From Cryobacterium algoritolerans (GTDB taxonomy: Bacteria; Actinomycetota; Actinomycetes; Actinomycetales; Microbacteriaceae), in contig NZ_SOFP01000081.1 of the NCBI RefSeq assembly GCF_004402785.1, forward strand, positions 1-52,360: a stretch of 52,360 nt of DNA. The letters run 5' to 3'. The notes below the pieces were generated by a model, which saw only the letters and a program-made list of their open reading frames with translations, searched no databases and was not told the DNA's origin. This document shows, piece by piece, positions 25,700 through 34,838 of the stretch; position 1 is the first letter of the stretch; each line of letters opens with the position of its first letter. A program made the translations under genes and the position numbers.

Positions 25700-26551
25700 C
25701 TAATCCTCGCGCGCCGCAACCCGCTCGTCCAGCCACCCGATCAGGTCCGCGAAGACCTGTTCCCGGTTGGTCTCGTTGAAGACCTCGTGCCTCGCCCCCG
25801 GATAGACGATCAAACGGATGTCCCGCAGCCCCGAGCGCTCCGAGTAAGCCTTCGAGAGCATGCGGGCGCTCCGCTCCCCGCCGACGGTGTCGTCGCTTCC
25901 CACCAGGATCAGCAGCGGCAGCTTCTCCGGCAGTCCGCGGGCCGGCCGCCCGAAGAGCCGGGCCGCGTCCCTGATCCCGAAGAGCTTCGCCAGCGGCACG
26001 GACGTTGTCAACGGGTCGGCGACGAACGCGGCGGCGACGGCCGGGTCCCGGCTGAGCCACTCAACGCCCGTCGTGCCCAGGTTCTTGTGCCTGCGGTTCA
26101 GGTCGCCGCCATCGAGGAAGCCCGGCATCCGGTAGGCGGTGCCGCTGAGCACTACCGCGTCGTAGCCGTCCGGGTGACGATTGAGGATCATCTGCGCCAT
26201 GAACGAGCCCCAGCTGTGACCGAGCAGCACGAGCGGAACACCCGGCTGTTCGGCCCGGATGATCCCGCTGAGCTGGTGCACGGCGGCGACGGCGGCCCGC
26301 AGCCCGCCCGCGCCGAGCCGGCCGAGCCGGGAAAGATCACCGCGGTGCTGGTGCACCCCGGTCTGGCCGTGGCCGCGATGGTCATCGGCGTAGACGGTGT
26401 ATCCCGCCGCGTTGAGGTGCCCCACGACCTCCTCGTAACGGTGCGCGTGCTCGCCAACCCCGTGGACGAGCTGCACGGTGGCACGAGGGTGCGGCACTGC
26501 CCAGACGTAGTAGGTGATTGCGACGCCGTAGTCATCCGTGTAGGTAGGCAC
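25700..26551 (-). CDS. Alpha/beta hydrolase, monoacylglycerol-lipase-like
   Basis: A 283-residue serine hydrolase of the lysophospholipase/monoacylglycerol lipase group. The oxyanion region is VQLVHGVGEHAHRY, the nucleophile Ser is in LLGHSWGSF, the acid in LVGSDDTVGG, and the His in YPGARHEVFNE. DDHRGHGQTG is characteristic of this group. There is no signal peptide, so it is cytoplasmic. GTG 26551 is the start. Its stop is 9 bp before the lipoate ligase start on the same strand, so they could share an mRNA. Confidence 0.88.
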   Translation of the reverse strand: MPTYTDDYGVAITYYVWAVPHPRATVQLVHGVGEHAHRYEEVVGHLNAAGYTVYADDHRGHGQTGVHQHRGDLSRLGRLGAGGLRAAVAAVHQLSGIIRAEQPGVPLVLLGHSWGSFMAQMILNRHPDGYDAVVLSGTAYRMPGFLDGGDLNRRHKNLGTTGVEWLSRDPAVAAAFVADPLTTSVPLAKLFGIRDAARLFGRPARGLPEKLPLLILVGSDDTVGGERSARMLSKAYSERSGLRDIRLIVYPGARHEVFNETNREQVFADLIGWLDERVAARED

Positions 26552-26631
26552 GGGGCCAGTCTGTCAGGCCGAACGGGGGGCCGCGCCGAAACCCGCCGGA
26601 AATCGCCACCCAGATCGACCCAAACGGGAAT

Positions 26632-26657
26632 ACTTAGCGACGCTAAGTGGTTATTCT
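26632..26657 (+). promoter_or_regulatory. MarR operator and promoter
   Basis: ACTTAGCGACGCTAAGT (26632-26648) is a perfect 17-bp palindrome with an odd centre, the usual form of MarR-family sites. It is followed by TATTCT (26652-26657), 8 nt before the marR ATG. The operator would cover the -35/spacer region, giving autorepression of the marR-MFS operon. Confidence 0.75.
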
Positions 26658-26665
26658 TGGTATCT

Positions 26666-27142
26666 ATGGAATCTGTAACGGCATCCGCTTCGCCCGCCTC
26701 GGGCTCGACCTCCGGTCGCCGCATGACGGTCGCGGAGTTGAGCCATGAATTCCGGCTGACGAACGGACGTCTTGCCCGCCGTCTCCGCCAGGAGAAGGCC
26801 GACAACGAACTCAGCGGCAGCCAGTTCTCCGCCCTCGGCACCCTCTTCTTCTACGGCCCCTTCACCCTCCGCGAGCTCAGCGAGCACGAGAAGGTGACAC
26901 CGCCGTCGATGAACAGGACCGTGAACGCCCTGGTGCAGGCCGGGCTGGTGAACCGCACCGGCTCGGCGGACGATGGCCGCAAGGTCGTGCTCACCGTGAC
27001 CGAGACCGGGCGCACCATGATGCGCGACACCCGCAAGCGCCGGGACGCCTGGCTGGCTCAGCGCATCGTCAAGTTCACCCCTGAGCAACGCCGGGTGTTG
27101 GCCGAGGCCATCGAGATCATGAAGGAGCTCACCGACAGTTGA
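26666..27142 (+). CDS. MarR-family transcriptional regulator
   Basis: A 158-residue winged-helix regulator. The recognition region is FTLRELSEHEKVTPPSMNRTVNALVQAGLV and the wing is RTGSADDGRKVVLTVTETG, containing the conserved D-x-R. It overlaps the MFS gene downstream (TTGA), so both are one operon. A 17-bp palindrome at its promoter suggests autoregulation. It probably senses a toxic aromatic or drug-like molecule that the partner exports; the ligand is unknown. Confidence 0.92.
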   Translation: MESVTASASPASGSTSGRRMTVAELSHEFRLTNGRLARRLRQEKADNELSGSQFSALGTLFFYGPFTLRELSEHEKVTPPSMNRTVNALVQAGLVNRTGSADDGRKVVLTVTETGRTMMRDTRKRRDAWLAQRIVKFTPEQRRVLAEAIEIMKELTDS

Positions 27143-28476
27143 GTGCCATGTTCCGCTCCCTGAGCGTTCCGAACTATCGCATCTGGTTCGCGGGCGCCTT
27201 GGTGTCGAACATCGGAACCTGGATGCAGCGCACCGCCCAGGACTGGATCGTGCTCACCGACCTGACCGATCACAACGCCACCGCGGTGGGGATCGTGATG
27301 GCGCTGCAGTTCGGGCCCCAGCTCCTCCTGATGCCGTGGTCCGGCCTCATCGCCGACCGGTTCAACCGGCGCAGGCTCTTGATGGTCACCCAGGGCCTGA
27401 TGGGCCTGCTCGGCCTCGGACTCGGCCTGATCACGGTCACGGGCGTGGCCCAGCTCTGGCACGTCTACCTGTTCGCCCTCGGCCTCGGGATCGTCGCCGC
27501 GATCGACGCCCCGGCGCGACAGACCTTCGTCTCCGAACTCGTGTCCGACGACAAACTCTCCAACGCGGTGGCGCTCAACTCGGCGTCGTTCAACGGCGCC
27601 CGCCTGATCGGCCCGGCCGCCGCGGGTATTCTCACCGTCGCCATCGGCGCCGGCTGGGTCTTCATCATCAACGCGTTCACCTTCGGCGCGACCGTGCTCG
27701 CAATGGCCATGTTGCGAACGAAGGAACTGCGGCCGCAGCCGCGGGCGCCACGCAAGAGCGGCCAGCTGATGGCCGGCTTCCGCTACGTGTCGCATCGGCC
27801 GGACATCGTGGCCGTGCTGGTCACGGTCTTCCTGGTCGGCACCTTCGGCTTCAACTTCGCCATTTTCACCGCGACGATGGCCACGGTCGAGTTCGGCATG
27901 GGCGCGGGCGAATTTGGTTTCCTCAGTTCGATCATGGCCGTCGGGTCGGTCGCGGGCGCTCTGCTGTCCGCTCGCCGCAGCCGCCCACGCCTGCGGCTGG
28001 TGGTCGCCGGATCCGCGGTGTTCGGGATGTCCTGCGCCCTGGCAGCGGTGATGCCGAACTACGTCACCTTCGCGATCTCCCTTGCACTGATCGGCTTCGC
28101 GTCACTGACCCTGATGACCACAGCCAACGCCTACGTACAGACCACGACCCGGCCGGCGATGCGCGGCCGGGTGATGGCGCTGTACATGGCCATCTTCGCC
28201 GGCGGCACCCCGCTCGGGGCTCCACTGGTGGGCTGGGTGGCCGATCAGTACGGCCCGCGCTGGGCGCTCGGCGTCGCCGCGCTCTCCGGCATCCTGGCCG
28301 CCGGCGCCGTGCTCTTCTGGATGGTGCGGTACCGGAGCCTGCGCGTGCGCTACCGGCCGGGCCGCACGCCACGACTGCTGCTGCGCCATGACGGCGACGG
28401 ACGCGACGTGGTGGCCCGCACGCCGGAGACCGCCACCCGAGAGATCGCGATCGTGGAGGCAACGGCCGGCCGGTAG
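27139..28476 (+). CDS. MFS efflux transporter (DHA3/enterobactin-exporter-like)
   Basis: A 445-residue, 12-segment major facilitator. It starts FRSLSVPNYRIWFAGALVSNIGTWMQRTAQDWIVL, typical of the MFS_3/EntS-like group, and has GLIADRFNRRRLL in the loop between helices 2 and 3. TTG 27139 is coupled to the marR stop with GGAG 11 nt upstream; ATG 27148 is an alternative start. The gene is expected to be induced when MarR is relieved. The substrate is unknown. Confidence 0.9.
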   Translation: MSAMFRSLSVPNYRIWFAGALVSNIGTWMQRTAQDWIVLTDLTDHNATAVGIVMALQFGPQLLLMPWSGLIADRFNRRRLLMVTQGLMGLLGLGLGLITVTGVAQLWHVYLFALGLGIVAAIDAPARQTFVSELVSDDKLSNAVALNSASFNGARLIGPAAAGILTVAIGAGWVFIINAFTFGATVLAMAMLRTKELRPQPRAPRKSGQLMAGFRYVSHRPDIVAVLVTVFLVGTFGFNFAIFTATMATVEFGMGAGEFGFLSSIMAVGSVAGALLSARRSRPRLRLVVAGSAVFGMSCALAAVMPNYVTFAISLALIGFASLTLMTTANAYVQTTTRPAMRGRVMALYMAIFAGGTPLGAPLVGWVADQYGPRWALGVAALSGILAAGAVLFWMVRYRSLRVRYRPGRTPRLLLRHDGDGRDVVARTPETATREIAIVEATAGR

Positions 28477-28499
28477 ACGTCCGCCGGCGCGGCGGCGTC

Positions 28500-28603
28500 C
28501 GTCAGCGCACGCCGTCAGCGCACGCCGTCAGTGCCAGCCGTCAGTGCCAGCCGTCAGTGCCAGCCGTCAGTGCCAGCCGTCAGTGCCAGCCGTCAGCGCA
28601 CGC
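28500..28603. repeat. 13-bp tandem repeat spanning the POT transporter stop codon
   Basis: Eight contiguous 13-bp units: two CGTCAGCGCACGC, five CGTCAGTGCCAGC, and a last CGTCAGCGCACGC that is the actual 3' end of the POT gene on the minus strand. Each unit carries TCA, the complement of that gene's TGA stop. There are no spacers, so it is not CRISPR. Confidence 0.92.
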
Positions 28604-30059
28604 CGCCCATCAGTCGCAGGATCGGCCGGGAGATCAGCGCGAGCAGCAGGCCGAGCGCGATGGCGACGCCACCGATCACGCTGAAATACAGCGTCTCCGG
28701 GACCGTCGTGTACCACTCCGCCAGCCAGCCGGAGACTGCGGTGCCGAGCGCGATCGACAGGAAGAACAGAGCCACCATCTGAGTCTTGAACGGCTCGGGG
28801 GCAAGCTTGGTTGTGATCGACAGGCCGACCGGGCCGATCAGGAGCTCGGCCACCGTGAGCACGAGCAGGATGCCGACCATCGCCGCCATCGGCGTCGAGT
28901 TCGCGCCGCCGCCGGTGAAGGGCAGGAACATCAAGAAGGCGACGCCCATCACCGCGGTCCCAATCGCGAACTTGACCGGCGTCGACGGCTGGCGGGAACC
29001 CCACCGGGTCCACAGGGCAGCGAACGCGCCGGACAGCAGGATGATGAAGATCGGATTGAACGATTGCACCCAGGAGACCGGCAGCACCCACCCGAACAGA
29101 TCACGGTTGAGGCGCTCGTCGGCGTAGATCGTGACCACGGTGAACTGCTGCTGTGACAGCGACCAGAAGGCGGCGCTCGCGATGAAAAGCGGGATGAACG
29201 CGTACACGCGTTTGCGTTCGACAGCGCTGATCCGACGGTTGCGGAGGATAACGACGAAGTAGCTGATCGTCGCGATCACGGTGAGGCCGATCACGATCGT
29301 GACCAGGCTGGTCGGAGTGATGACACCCACCATCACGAGCACCACGATCGCGGCGACCACGGCCAGGGCCGAGGCGAGGTAGGGCATCACGCGTTCGGTC
29401 GGGAGCGGGTTGGGCACGTGGTGCACGACCTCGGGCAAGCGCTTCCGCCCGAAGGAGTACTGCACCAGGCCGATCGCCATGCCCACGGCGGCCAGGCCGA
29501 AACCGAAGTGGAAGCCGAGGGTGGACTGCAGCAGCCCGGTCAGGATCGGGCCGAAGAACGCCCCCAGGTTGATCCCGAGGTAGAACAGGGAGAAGCCCGC
29601 GTCGAGCCGCGGATCGTCACGGCGGTACAGCGCGCCGACGACGGAGGTGGCGTTGGCCTTGAGTCCACCGCTGCCGAGGGCGATCAGGATCAGCCCGACC
29701 GTGACCCCGGCCACACCGGGGATGAGCGCGAGCGCAAGGTGGCCCATCGCGATGACGACGGCGCTGGAGAACAGCACCCGCTCGGAGCCGACCAGGCGGT
29801 CCGCGATCCACGCACCCAGGATGGTGGACAGGTACACCCCGCCGCCGTACGCGCCGACGATACCGGCGGCGGTCGCCTGCGGGATTCCCAGGCCGCCCCT
29901 GGTCGCCGAAAAGTACAGGTAGAGCAGCAGGATGCCCTGCATGCCGTAGAAGGAAAACCTCTCCCACATCTCCACCCCGAAGATGTTGGCGAGCGCACGC
30001 GGCTGCCCCAGGAAGCTGCTGTCCTCATGGGTGGGGTTCCGTTCCGCGACGGTGCTCAT
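28593..30059 (-). CDS. POT/PTR2 family peptide:proton symporter
   Basis: A 488-residue oligopeptide transporter that takes up di- and tripeptides with protons. The signature region WERFSFYGMQGILLLYLYF (ExxERFxYYG-like) is in helix 1; GAYGGGVYLSTILGAWIADRLVG matches the PTR2 motif 1 loop, and FSLFYLGINLGAFFGP matches the FYxxINxG motif. About 14 hydrophobic segments are present. TAGGGT lies 6 nt before the ATG, consistent with a leaderless mRNA. Its last codons and stop lie in a 13-bp tandem repeat. Confidence 0.93.
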   Translation of the reverse strand: MSTVAERNPTHEDSSFLGQPRALANIFGVEMWERFSFYGMQGILLLYLYFSATRGGLGIPQATAAGIVGAYGGGVYLSTILGAWIADRLVGSERVLFSSAVVIAMGHLALALIPGVAGVTVGLILIALGSGGLKANATSVVGALYRRDDPRLDAGFSLFYLGINLGAFFGPILTGLLQSTLGFHFGFGLAAVGMAIGLVQYSFGRKRLPEVVHHVPNPLPTERVMPYLASALAVVAAIVVLVMVGVITPTSLVTIVIGLTVIATISYFVVILRNRRISAVERKRVYAFIPLFIASAAFWSLSQQQFTVVTIYADERLNRDLFGWVLPVSWVQSFNPIFIILLSGAFAALWTRWGSRQPSTPVKFAIGTAVMGVAFLMFLPFTGGGANSTPMAAMVGILLVLTVAELLIGPVGLSITTKLAPEPFKTQMVALFFLSIALGTAVSGWLAEWYTTVPETLYFSVIGGVAIALGLLLALISRPILRLMGGVR

Positions 30060-30163
30060 TGCTCGACCCTACCGCGTGCCCCCCGTACTGGGGGCATCGA
30101 CGAGGGTTTGGCCGTACACGATACGATCAGAAAAGCAGTATCGCTTCTGCCGGAGGGGCCCGA

Positions 30164-30559
30164 TTGGACGCACACTCACTCACGTCGCTCATCAGCGAGG
30201 TGCTGTCCCTGGTCGGCCTTGCCCTCGGCGTGATCCTCTATCTTGCGGGGGCATTCGTGCGCGGGATCAAGGGCCGGTGGATCGCGGCCGATGGGGTGAT
30301 TGCCGCGTCGGGAACGGGAACCGTCATCCGCTGGTTCGACCAGGACGGCGACGTCCATGAGTGCCCAGCGACCACCCACGAGACCCACCAGCTGCCACCC
30401 GGGCGGGATGTCCCGCTCTGGTTCAACTCGAGGACGCCAACGCACTGCCGCACCCACGCGCCCGAAGCCGAGGGAAGGGGCCTGCGGCTGACGGGCCTCA
30501 TCCTGCTCGGCACCGGCCTTGCTGCGGCCATTCTCGGCTTCGTGCTGATGTTCGTCTGA
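30164..30559 (+). CDS. Small two-helix membrane protein, DUF3592-like
   Basis: A 131-residue protein. The TTG start at 30164 is chosen because GGAGGGG precedes it by 6 nt. One membrane helix (LVGLALGVILYLAGAFVRG) is followed by a ~60-residue soluble domain (WIAADGVIAASGTGTVIRWFDQDGDVHE) and a final helix (LTGLILLGTGLAAAILGFVLMF). The layout and the G-x-V-I-x-x-DG pattern fit DUF3592 proteins, whose function is unknown. It is probably a single-gene unit between oppositely oriented neighbours. Confidence 0.7.
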   Translation: MDAHSLTSLISEVLSLVGLALGVILYLAGAFVRGIKGRWIAADGVIAASGTGTVIRWFDQDGDVHECPATTHETHQLPPGRDVPLWFNSRTPTHCRTHAPEAEGRGLRLTGLILLGTGLAAAILGFVLMFV

Positions 30560-30570
30560 TCCGCCGCAGC

Positions 30571-31329
30571 CTAACTGCCTGACGCCTTCTCCGGGGTGGC
30601 CAGGTGCTCCCCGAAGAAGGCGTCGATCCTCTGCCAGGCGTCGGCCGCTGCGACCGGGTCGGGGCCGGCGCCGAGGATGCGCTTGAGCACGAATCGCAGC
30701 ACGAGCGGCCCGGTCTCGGCGTCATTGAGGAAGGCATGCCCCGCACCCGGGTATTCCTTGACGTCGTGCGGGATTCCCCGCCGGACCAGCGCAGCCTCGA
30801 GAGCGCCGGCGGCTCCCTTCAGCGACGCGTCGGTCGCGCCGTAGCTGCCGACGATCGGACAGGCCCCAGCGAGCGCCTCATCGAGGTCCTTGGGGAGGCG
30901 CCCGTAGTTGACGGATGCCGCGTCGAAGCCGCGCGCGGCCGCCACGAGGGCGAAGCCGCCGCCCATGCAGAAGCCGAGCACCCCGACCTCGCCGGAGCAG
31001 CCTGGCCGATCGACCAGGAACCGGCGCGCGGATTCGATGTCGACGAATGCGCGGCCCTCGCCCGCCTGCAGGGCGCGGAACGTCGCGGTGAGGCACTTGC
31101 GCGGACCGCCCGCGGTGAACAGGTCGGGCATCAGCGCCAGGTAGCCGGCTTCGGCCATCCTGGCCACCTGACGGCGCATCACGTCGGTCAGCCCGAATGC
31201 CTCGTGCACGAGCACGACGCCAGGCCAGGAGCCTTCCCCTACCGGGATACCAAGGAGCGCGGTGAGTCCCACGCTGCCGCCGGGTGACCCCGGCAGGGTG
31301 AGGTCGATGAGTTGCGGCGCTATGGTCAT
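30571..31329 (-). CDS. Dienelactone hydrolase family protein
   Basis: A 252-residue alpha/beta hydrolase of the carboxymethylenebutenolidase family. VVLVHEAFGLTDVMRRQVARMAEAGYLALMPDL matches the DLH N-terminal region with its Glu. The nucleophile is the Cys in LGFCMGGGFAL, and the catalytic His is in YPGAGHAFLND. The family cleaves dienelactones in aromatic degradation, but no aromatic pathway is nearby, so its substrate is open. ATG 31329 has AGG 7 nt upstream. Confidence 0.88.
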   Translation of the reverse strand: MTIAPQLIDLTLPGSPGGSVGLTALLGIPVGEGSWPGVVLVHEAFGLTDVMRRQVARMAEAGYLALMPDLFTAGGPRKCLTATFRALQAGEGRAFVDIESARRFLVDRPGCSGEVGVLGFCMGGGFALVAAARGFDAASVNYGRLPKDLDEALAGACPIVGSYGATDASLKGAAGALEAALVRRGIPHDVKEYPGAGHAFLNDAETGPLVLRFVLKRILGAGPDPVAAADAWQRIDAFFGEHLATPEKASGS

Positions 31330-31530
31330 GGCGACCTTCCTCTGGTGGCTGAATCGTAGCGCAAGGCGTCGAACCGGAGCGGGCACCCCGGCGCAGCTCC
31401 GCCCGGACGACCCCGTGCGTTCACCGCGGAGACAGAAAGGCTGCCCTGCCCGGAAACCTCCGGTTCCTACTGTGGGCGGGTGGGCGGCTCTTCGCCGCCC
31501 CGGCACCGGCTCCACCAGGGGGACCCCGAA

Positions 31531-32577
31531 ATGCGCTCAATCCTGATCTCAACCGCCGTCACGGCCGCACTCTCCACGGCACTGGTCGCGGCCACGCTGG
31601 CCACACCGGCGATGGCCGCCGAACCTCGCCACCAGGACGACGGTCACAGCGACGACCGACGCTCCTCATTCGACCTGCAATCCCACCGCGGCGGACGGGG
31701 TGAATGGACCGAGGAGTCGACGGCCGCGTTCGCCCACTCCCTGGAGTTGGGCGTCTCGACGCTCGAGCTGGACACCCACCTGACCCGGGACAACCAGGTC
31801 GTGGTCTGGCACGACGACGTCATGACGGCCAGCAAGTGCGCGGACACCGCCCCGGCCTTCGCCGGCGACCCGGCCTTCCCCTACGCGAACGATCGTGTGC
31901 GCAACCTCACCCTGGCCCAGATCCGCACGATGGACTGCGGTTTCCAGCAGCTTCCCGGCTTTCCCAACCAGACGGCCATCGCGGGTAACCGCATCGCACT
32001 GCTGCAGGACGTCTTCGCCCTGGTCAACGAGTACGACGCCGAGAAGGTTCGCCTCAACGTCGAAACCAAGGTCGAGGTGGCCGGACCCGACGGTGCCGAC
32101 GAGATGGCGGCCCTGACCCGAGCGGTCGTCGGCGAGATCGAGGGGTCCGGCCTGGCCAGACGTACGACCGTGCAGAGCTTCGACTGGGCATCCCTGAACC
32201 TCACCAAGGAGATCGCGCCCGACCTTGTCCTGGTCGCCCTGTCGAGCGGCGACGACTGGCTGGGCGTCGGTGCCCCCGGGATGAGCCCGAACCTCGGGGG
32301 GATCGACATCGACTCATTCCACGGCTCCCTGGCGCAGGCCGCCGCCGCGCAGGGCTACGATGTCATCTCGCCGAACTTCGCCTCGACCACCCCCACGATG
32401 ATTGCTGAGGCGCATTCCCTCGGCCTCCCGGTGATCCCATGGACCGTCAACGAGACCGTCGACGTCACCACTCTGATGGACGAGGGCGTCGACGGCATCA
32501 TCACCGACTACCCCACCCGGGTGCGCCAGATCATGGCCGACCGGGGTCTCGCGCTCCCCCGGCCATACACCCGGTAA
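31531..32577 (+). CDS. Secreted glycerophosphodiester phosphodiesterase
   Basis: A 348-residue enzyme with a Sec signal peptide (about 1-30, cleavage likely after ATPAMAA). It hydrolyses glycerophosphodiesters to glycerol-3-phosphate and an alcohol outside the membrane. The GDPD motif begins QSHRGGRGEWTEESTAAF, where TEES replaces the common PENT. ELDTHLTRDNQVVVWHDDV holds the metal-binding ELD and catalytic second His. WTVNE and GVDGIITDYP close the barrel. ATG 31531 gives the signal peptide. It may scavenge phosphate or glycerol. Confidence 0.92.
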   Translation: MRSILISTAVTAALSTALVAATLATPAMAAEPRHQDDGHSDDRRSSFDLQSHRGGRGEWTEESTAAFAHSLELGVSTLELDTHLTRDNQVVVWHDDVMTASKCADTAPAFAGDPAFPYANDRVRNLTLAQIRTMDCGFQQLPGFPNQTAIAGNRIALLQDVFALVNEYDAEKVRLNVETKVEVAGPDGADEMAALTRAVVGEIEGSGLARRTTVQSFDWASLNLTKEIAPDLVLVALSSGDDWLGVGAPGMSPNLGGIDIDSFHGSLAQAAAAQGYDVISPNFASTTPTMIAEAHSLGLPVIPWTVNETVDVTTLMDEGVDGIITDYPTRVRQIMADRGLALPRPYTR

Positions 32578-32643
32578 CCGGATGCCGTCGGCGGCATAGA
32601 CGCAGCCACGCCCGAAAGGCTGGACCGGCCCGGCCTCTCCGTG

Positions 32644-32661
32644 TACTGTGGTCAGACCACA
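32644..32661 (+). promoter_or_regulatory. FadR/LldR-type operator before lldR
   Basis: TGTGGTCAGACCACA (32647-32661) is a perfect palindrome that contains TGGTCAGACCA, the T-x-GT-x-x-AC-x-A form bound by FadR-subfamily GntR regulators. TACTGT (32644-32649), a possible -10, overlaps it. Autoregulation and control of lldD are expected. Confidence 0.72.
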
Positions 32662-32711
32662 CCCGTCGCTGGGTCTCAGCGCGGCTGCCGCCCCAACGCC
32701 GAGGAGGACCT

Positions 32712-33488
32712 GTGCCAGGCACCGACCGCCGTGCGTGGGAAGTCGTGCTCGAGAGCATCGAAGCCGACCTCCTGTCCGGTCGGCTCGCCCCTGGCGACCA
32801 TCTCCCCGCCGAACGCGCTCTCGCCGCCGATCTCGGTGTCGGGCGCTCGAGCGTACGCGAGGCGCTCCGTGTGCTCGAGGTGCTCGGGCTGATCCGCACG
32901 GCGGCGGGCTCCGGCCCCTCGGCCGGCGCGATCGTCGTCGCCCTGCCCGGCGGCGGGATGTCGGCCCTGATGCGGCTGCAGGTCGCGGCGCAGGGGTTCC
33001 CGGTCGCGGACGTCGTGAAAACGCGGCTCATCCTGGAGGCGGCGGTGGTCGCCGAGCTGGCCAGGGCATCCGAGCCTGCGGGTGACACCGGACCGGCCGG
33101 CGCGTCCGCACACCCCGACCTCACCGGGTCGGCCCAGCTGCTCGATGCGATGGAGGCTCCCGACCTGACCGAAGCCGAGTTCCTCGCGCTCGACACCCAG
33201 TTCCATCTCTCCTTGGCCACCGCTTCGGGAAACCAGGTGATCACCGCCACGATGGCCGGACTCCGGAGCGCCATCGAGGGCTACGCGCAGGCAGGGGCGC
33301 TCGGCCTGGCCTCCTGGGCGGAGACCTCCGCCCGGCTCAGGGGCGAGCACCGTGGCATCCTCGCCGCCATCGACAGTGCCGACCCCGAGCTGGCCCGCGC
33401 GCTGGTCGTCTCCCACATCGAGGGCTATTACGCCGAAACCCACGACCGCCCCCTTCACGCCCGACCGCCCGCACCGGAACCCACCTGA
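32712..33488 (+). CDS. lldR: GntR/FadR-family regulator (LldR-like)
   Basis: A 258-residue regulator with an N-terminal winged helix ([42 protein letters not shown]) and a C-terminal FCD ligand domain. The metal/ligand-binding residues are in [14 protein letters not shown] and [12 protein letters not shown] 32712 follows GAGGAGG. It lies 26 bp before the lactate dehydrogenase gene, and a matching operator is upstream, so lactate-responsive control of lldD is inferred from context and family. Confidence 0.87.
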   Translation: MPGTDRRAWEVVLESIEADLLSGRLAPGDHLPAERALAADLGVGRSSVREALRVLEVLGLIRTAAGSGPSAGAIVVALPGGGMSALMRLQVAAQGFPVADVVKTRLILEAAVVAELARASEPAGDTGPAGASAHPDLTGSAQLLDAMEAPDLTEAEFLALDTQFHLSLATASGNQVITATMAGLRSAIEGYAQAGALGLASWAETSARLRGEHRGILAAIDSADPELARALVVSHIEGYYAETHDRPLHARPPAPEPT

Positions 33489-33514
33489 CCACCCCACCGA
33501 ATGGATACCCACTG

Positions 33515-34774
33515 ATGGTTCGACGACGAATCCCGAAGATCACAGACCTGGCCCCGCTGATGAAGTTCAAGGCGCCGGAGCTGAACGCGAGAAAGCGCCG
33601 GCTCGACGCCGCGCTGACCATCCACGACCTGCGCAAGATCGCGAAACGCCGCACGCCGAAGGCCGCGTTCGACTACACCGAAGGCGCGGCGGAGTCGGAG
33701 ATCTCGCTCGCCCGGGCTCGCCAGGCGTTCGAGGACATCGAGTTCCACCCGGCGATCCTGCGCGACGTGTCAGAGGTCTCCACGGGCTGGGACGTGCTCG
33801 GCGCCCCCGTTGCGCTGCCGTTCGGGATCGCGCCGACCGGGTTCACCCGGATGATGCAGACCGAGGGTGAGACGGCCGGTGCCCACGCGGCCGCGAAGGC
33901 CGGCATCCCGTTCTCCCTCTCCACCATGGGCACCACGTCGATCGAGGACGTGAAGGCGGCGAATCCGGCCGGGCGCAATTGGTTCCAGCTCTATATGTGG
34001 AAGGACCGCGACCGCTCGATGGCCCTCGTCGACCGGGCCGCGAAGGCCGGCTTCGACACCCTGCTGGTGACCGTGGACGTGCCCGTCGCCGGGGCGAGGC
34101 TCCGCGACAAGCGCAACGGCTTCTCGATCCCGCCCGCCCTGACGGTGGGCACGGTGCTCAACGCACTGCCGCGGCCGGAATGGTGGATCAACTTCCTCAC
34201 CACCGAGCCGCTCGCCTTCGCGTCGCTCGACCGGTGGAGCGGCACCATCGGGGACCTCCTCGACACCATGTTCGACCCGACAGTCACGTTCGAGGACCTG
34301 GCCTGGATCAAGGCGCAGTGGCCGGGCAAGATCGTGGTGAAGGGCGTGCAGACCCTGGCGGATGCGATCCGGCTGGCCGAACTCGGCGTTGACGGCATCA
34401 TCCTTTCCAATCACGGCGGCCGCCAGCTCGACCGCGCCCCGATCCCGTTCCACCTCCTGCCACAGGTCGTCCGCGAGGTCGGAACCGACCTCGAGGTTCA
34501 CCTGGACACCGGCATCATGAGCGGCGCGGACATCGTCGCCGCAGTCGCCCTCGGCGCCCGGTTCACCCTGGTCGGCCGCGCCTACCTCTACGGTCTGATG
34601 GCCGGTGGCGAGGCCGGCGTGGACCGGGCCATCGCGATCCTCGCCGAGCAGATCACCCGCACCATGCGCCTGCTCGGCGTCAACTCCCTCGAGGAACTCG
34701 AACCGGGCCACGTCACCCAGCTCGCGCGACTCAGCCCGATCGCCCGACCGGCCGGCATTCCCGCGCCCCGCTGA
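33515..34774 (+). CDS. lldD: FMN-dependent L-lactate dehydrogenase (alpha-hydroxy-acid oxidase family)
   Basis: A 419-residue peripheral membrane flavoenzyme oxidising L-lactate to pyruvate. FMN and substrate motifs: [39 protein letters not shown], and the catalytic-His segment [13 protein letters not shown]. The later DGGxRxG motif is replaced here by [12 protein letters not shown], so the usual arginine position is occupied differently; I believe this variant is common in actinobacteria. It forms an operon with lldR. Its stop region is duplicated in the repeats just downstream. Confidence 0.9.
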   Translation: MVRRRIPKITDLAPLMKFKAPELNARKRRLDAALTIHDLRKIAKRRTPKAAFDYTEGAAESEISLARARQAFEDIEFHPAILRDVSEVSTGWDVLGAPVALPFGIAPTGFTRMMQTEGETAGAHAAAKAGIPFSLSTMGTTSIEDVKAANPAGRNWFQLYMWKDRDRSMALVDRAAKAGFDTLLVTVDVPVAGARLRDKRNGFSIPPALTVGTVLNALPRPEWWINFLTTEPLAFASLDRWSGTIGDLLDTMFDPTVTFEDLAWIKAQWPGKIVVKGVQTLADAIRLAELGVDGIILSNHGGRQLDRAPIPFHLLPQVVREVGTDLEVHLDTGIMSGADIVAAVALGARFTLVGRAYLYGLMAGGEAGVDRAIAILAEQITRTMRLLGVNSLEELEPGHVTQLARLSPIARPAGIPAPR

Positions 34775-34838
34775 CCGGCGCCCGGCTGACCGGCGGCCGG
34801 GGTCAGGCGGCCGGGGTCAGGCGGCCGGGGTCAGGCGG
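34770..34838. repeat. Repeats copying the stop regions of two convergent genes
   Basis: GCTGACCGGCG occurs at 34770-34780, where it holds the lldD stop, and again at 34785-34795. Then CCGGGGTCAGGCGG is repeated three times (34797-34838), with the last copy holding the ornithine aminotransferase stop on the minus strand. Confidence 0.88.

Noticed and set aside
28500..28603. CRISPR-like short repeats (also 23181-23255, 49543-49632, 7682-7726)
   Set aside because: Units are only 8-13 bp and directly adjoin, with no unique spacers, leader or cas genes. They are simple tandem repeats.
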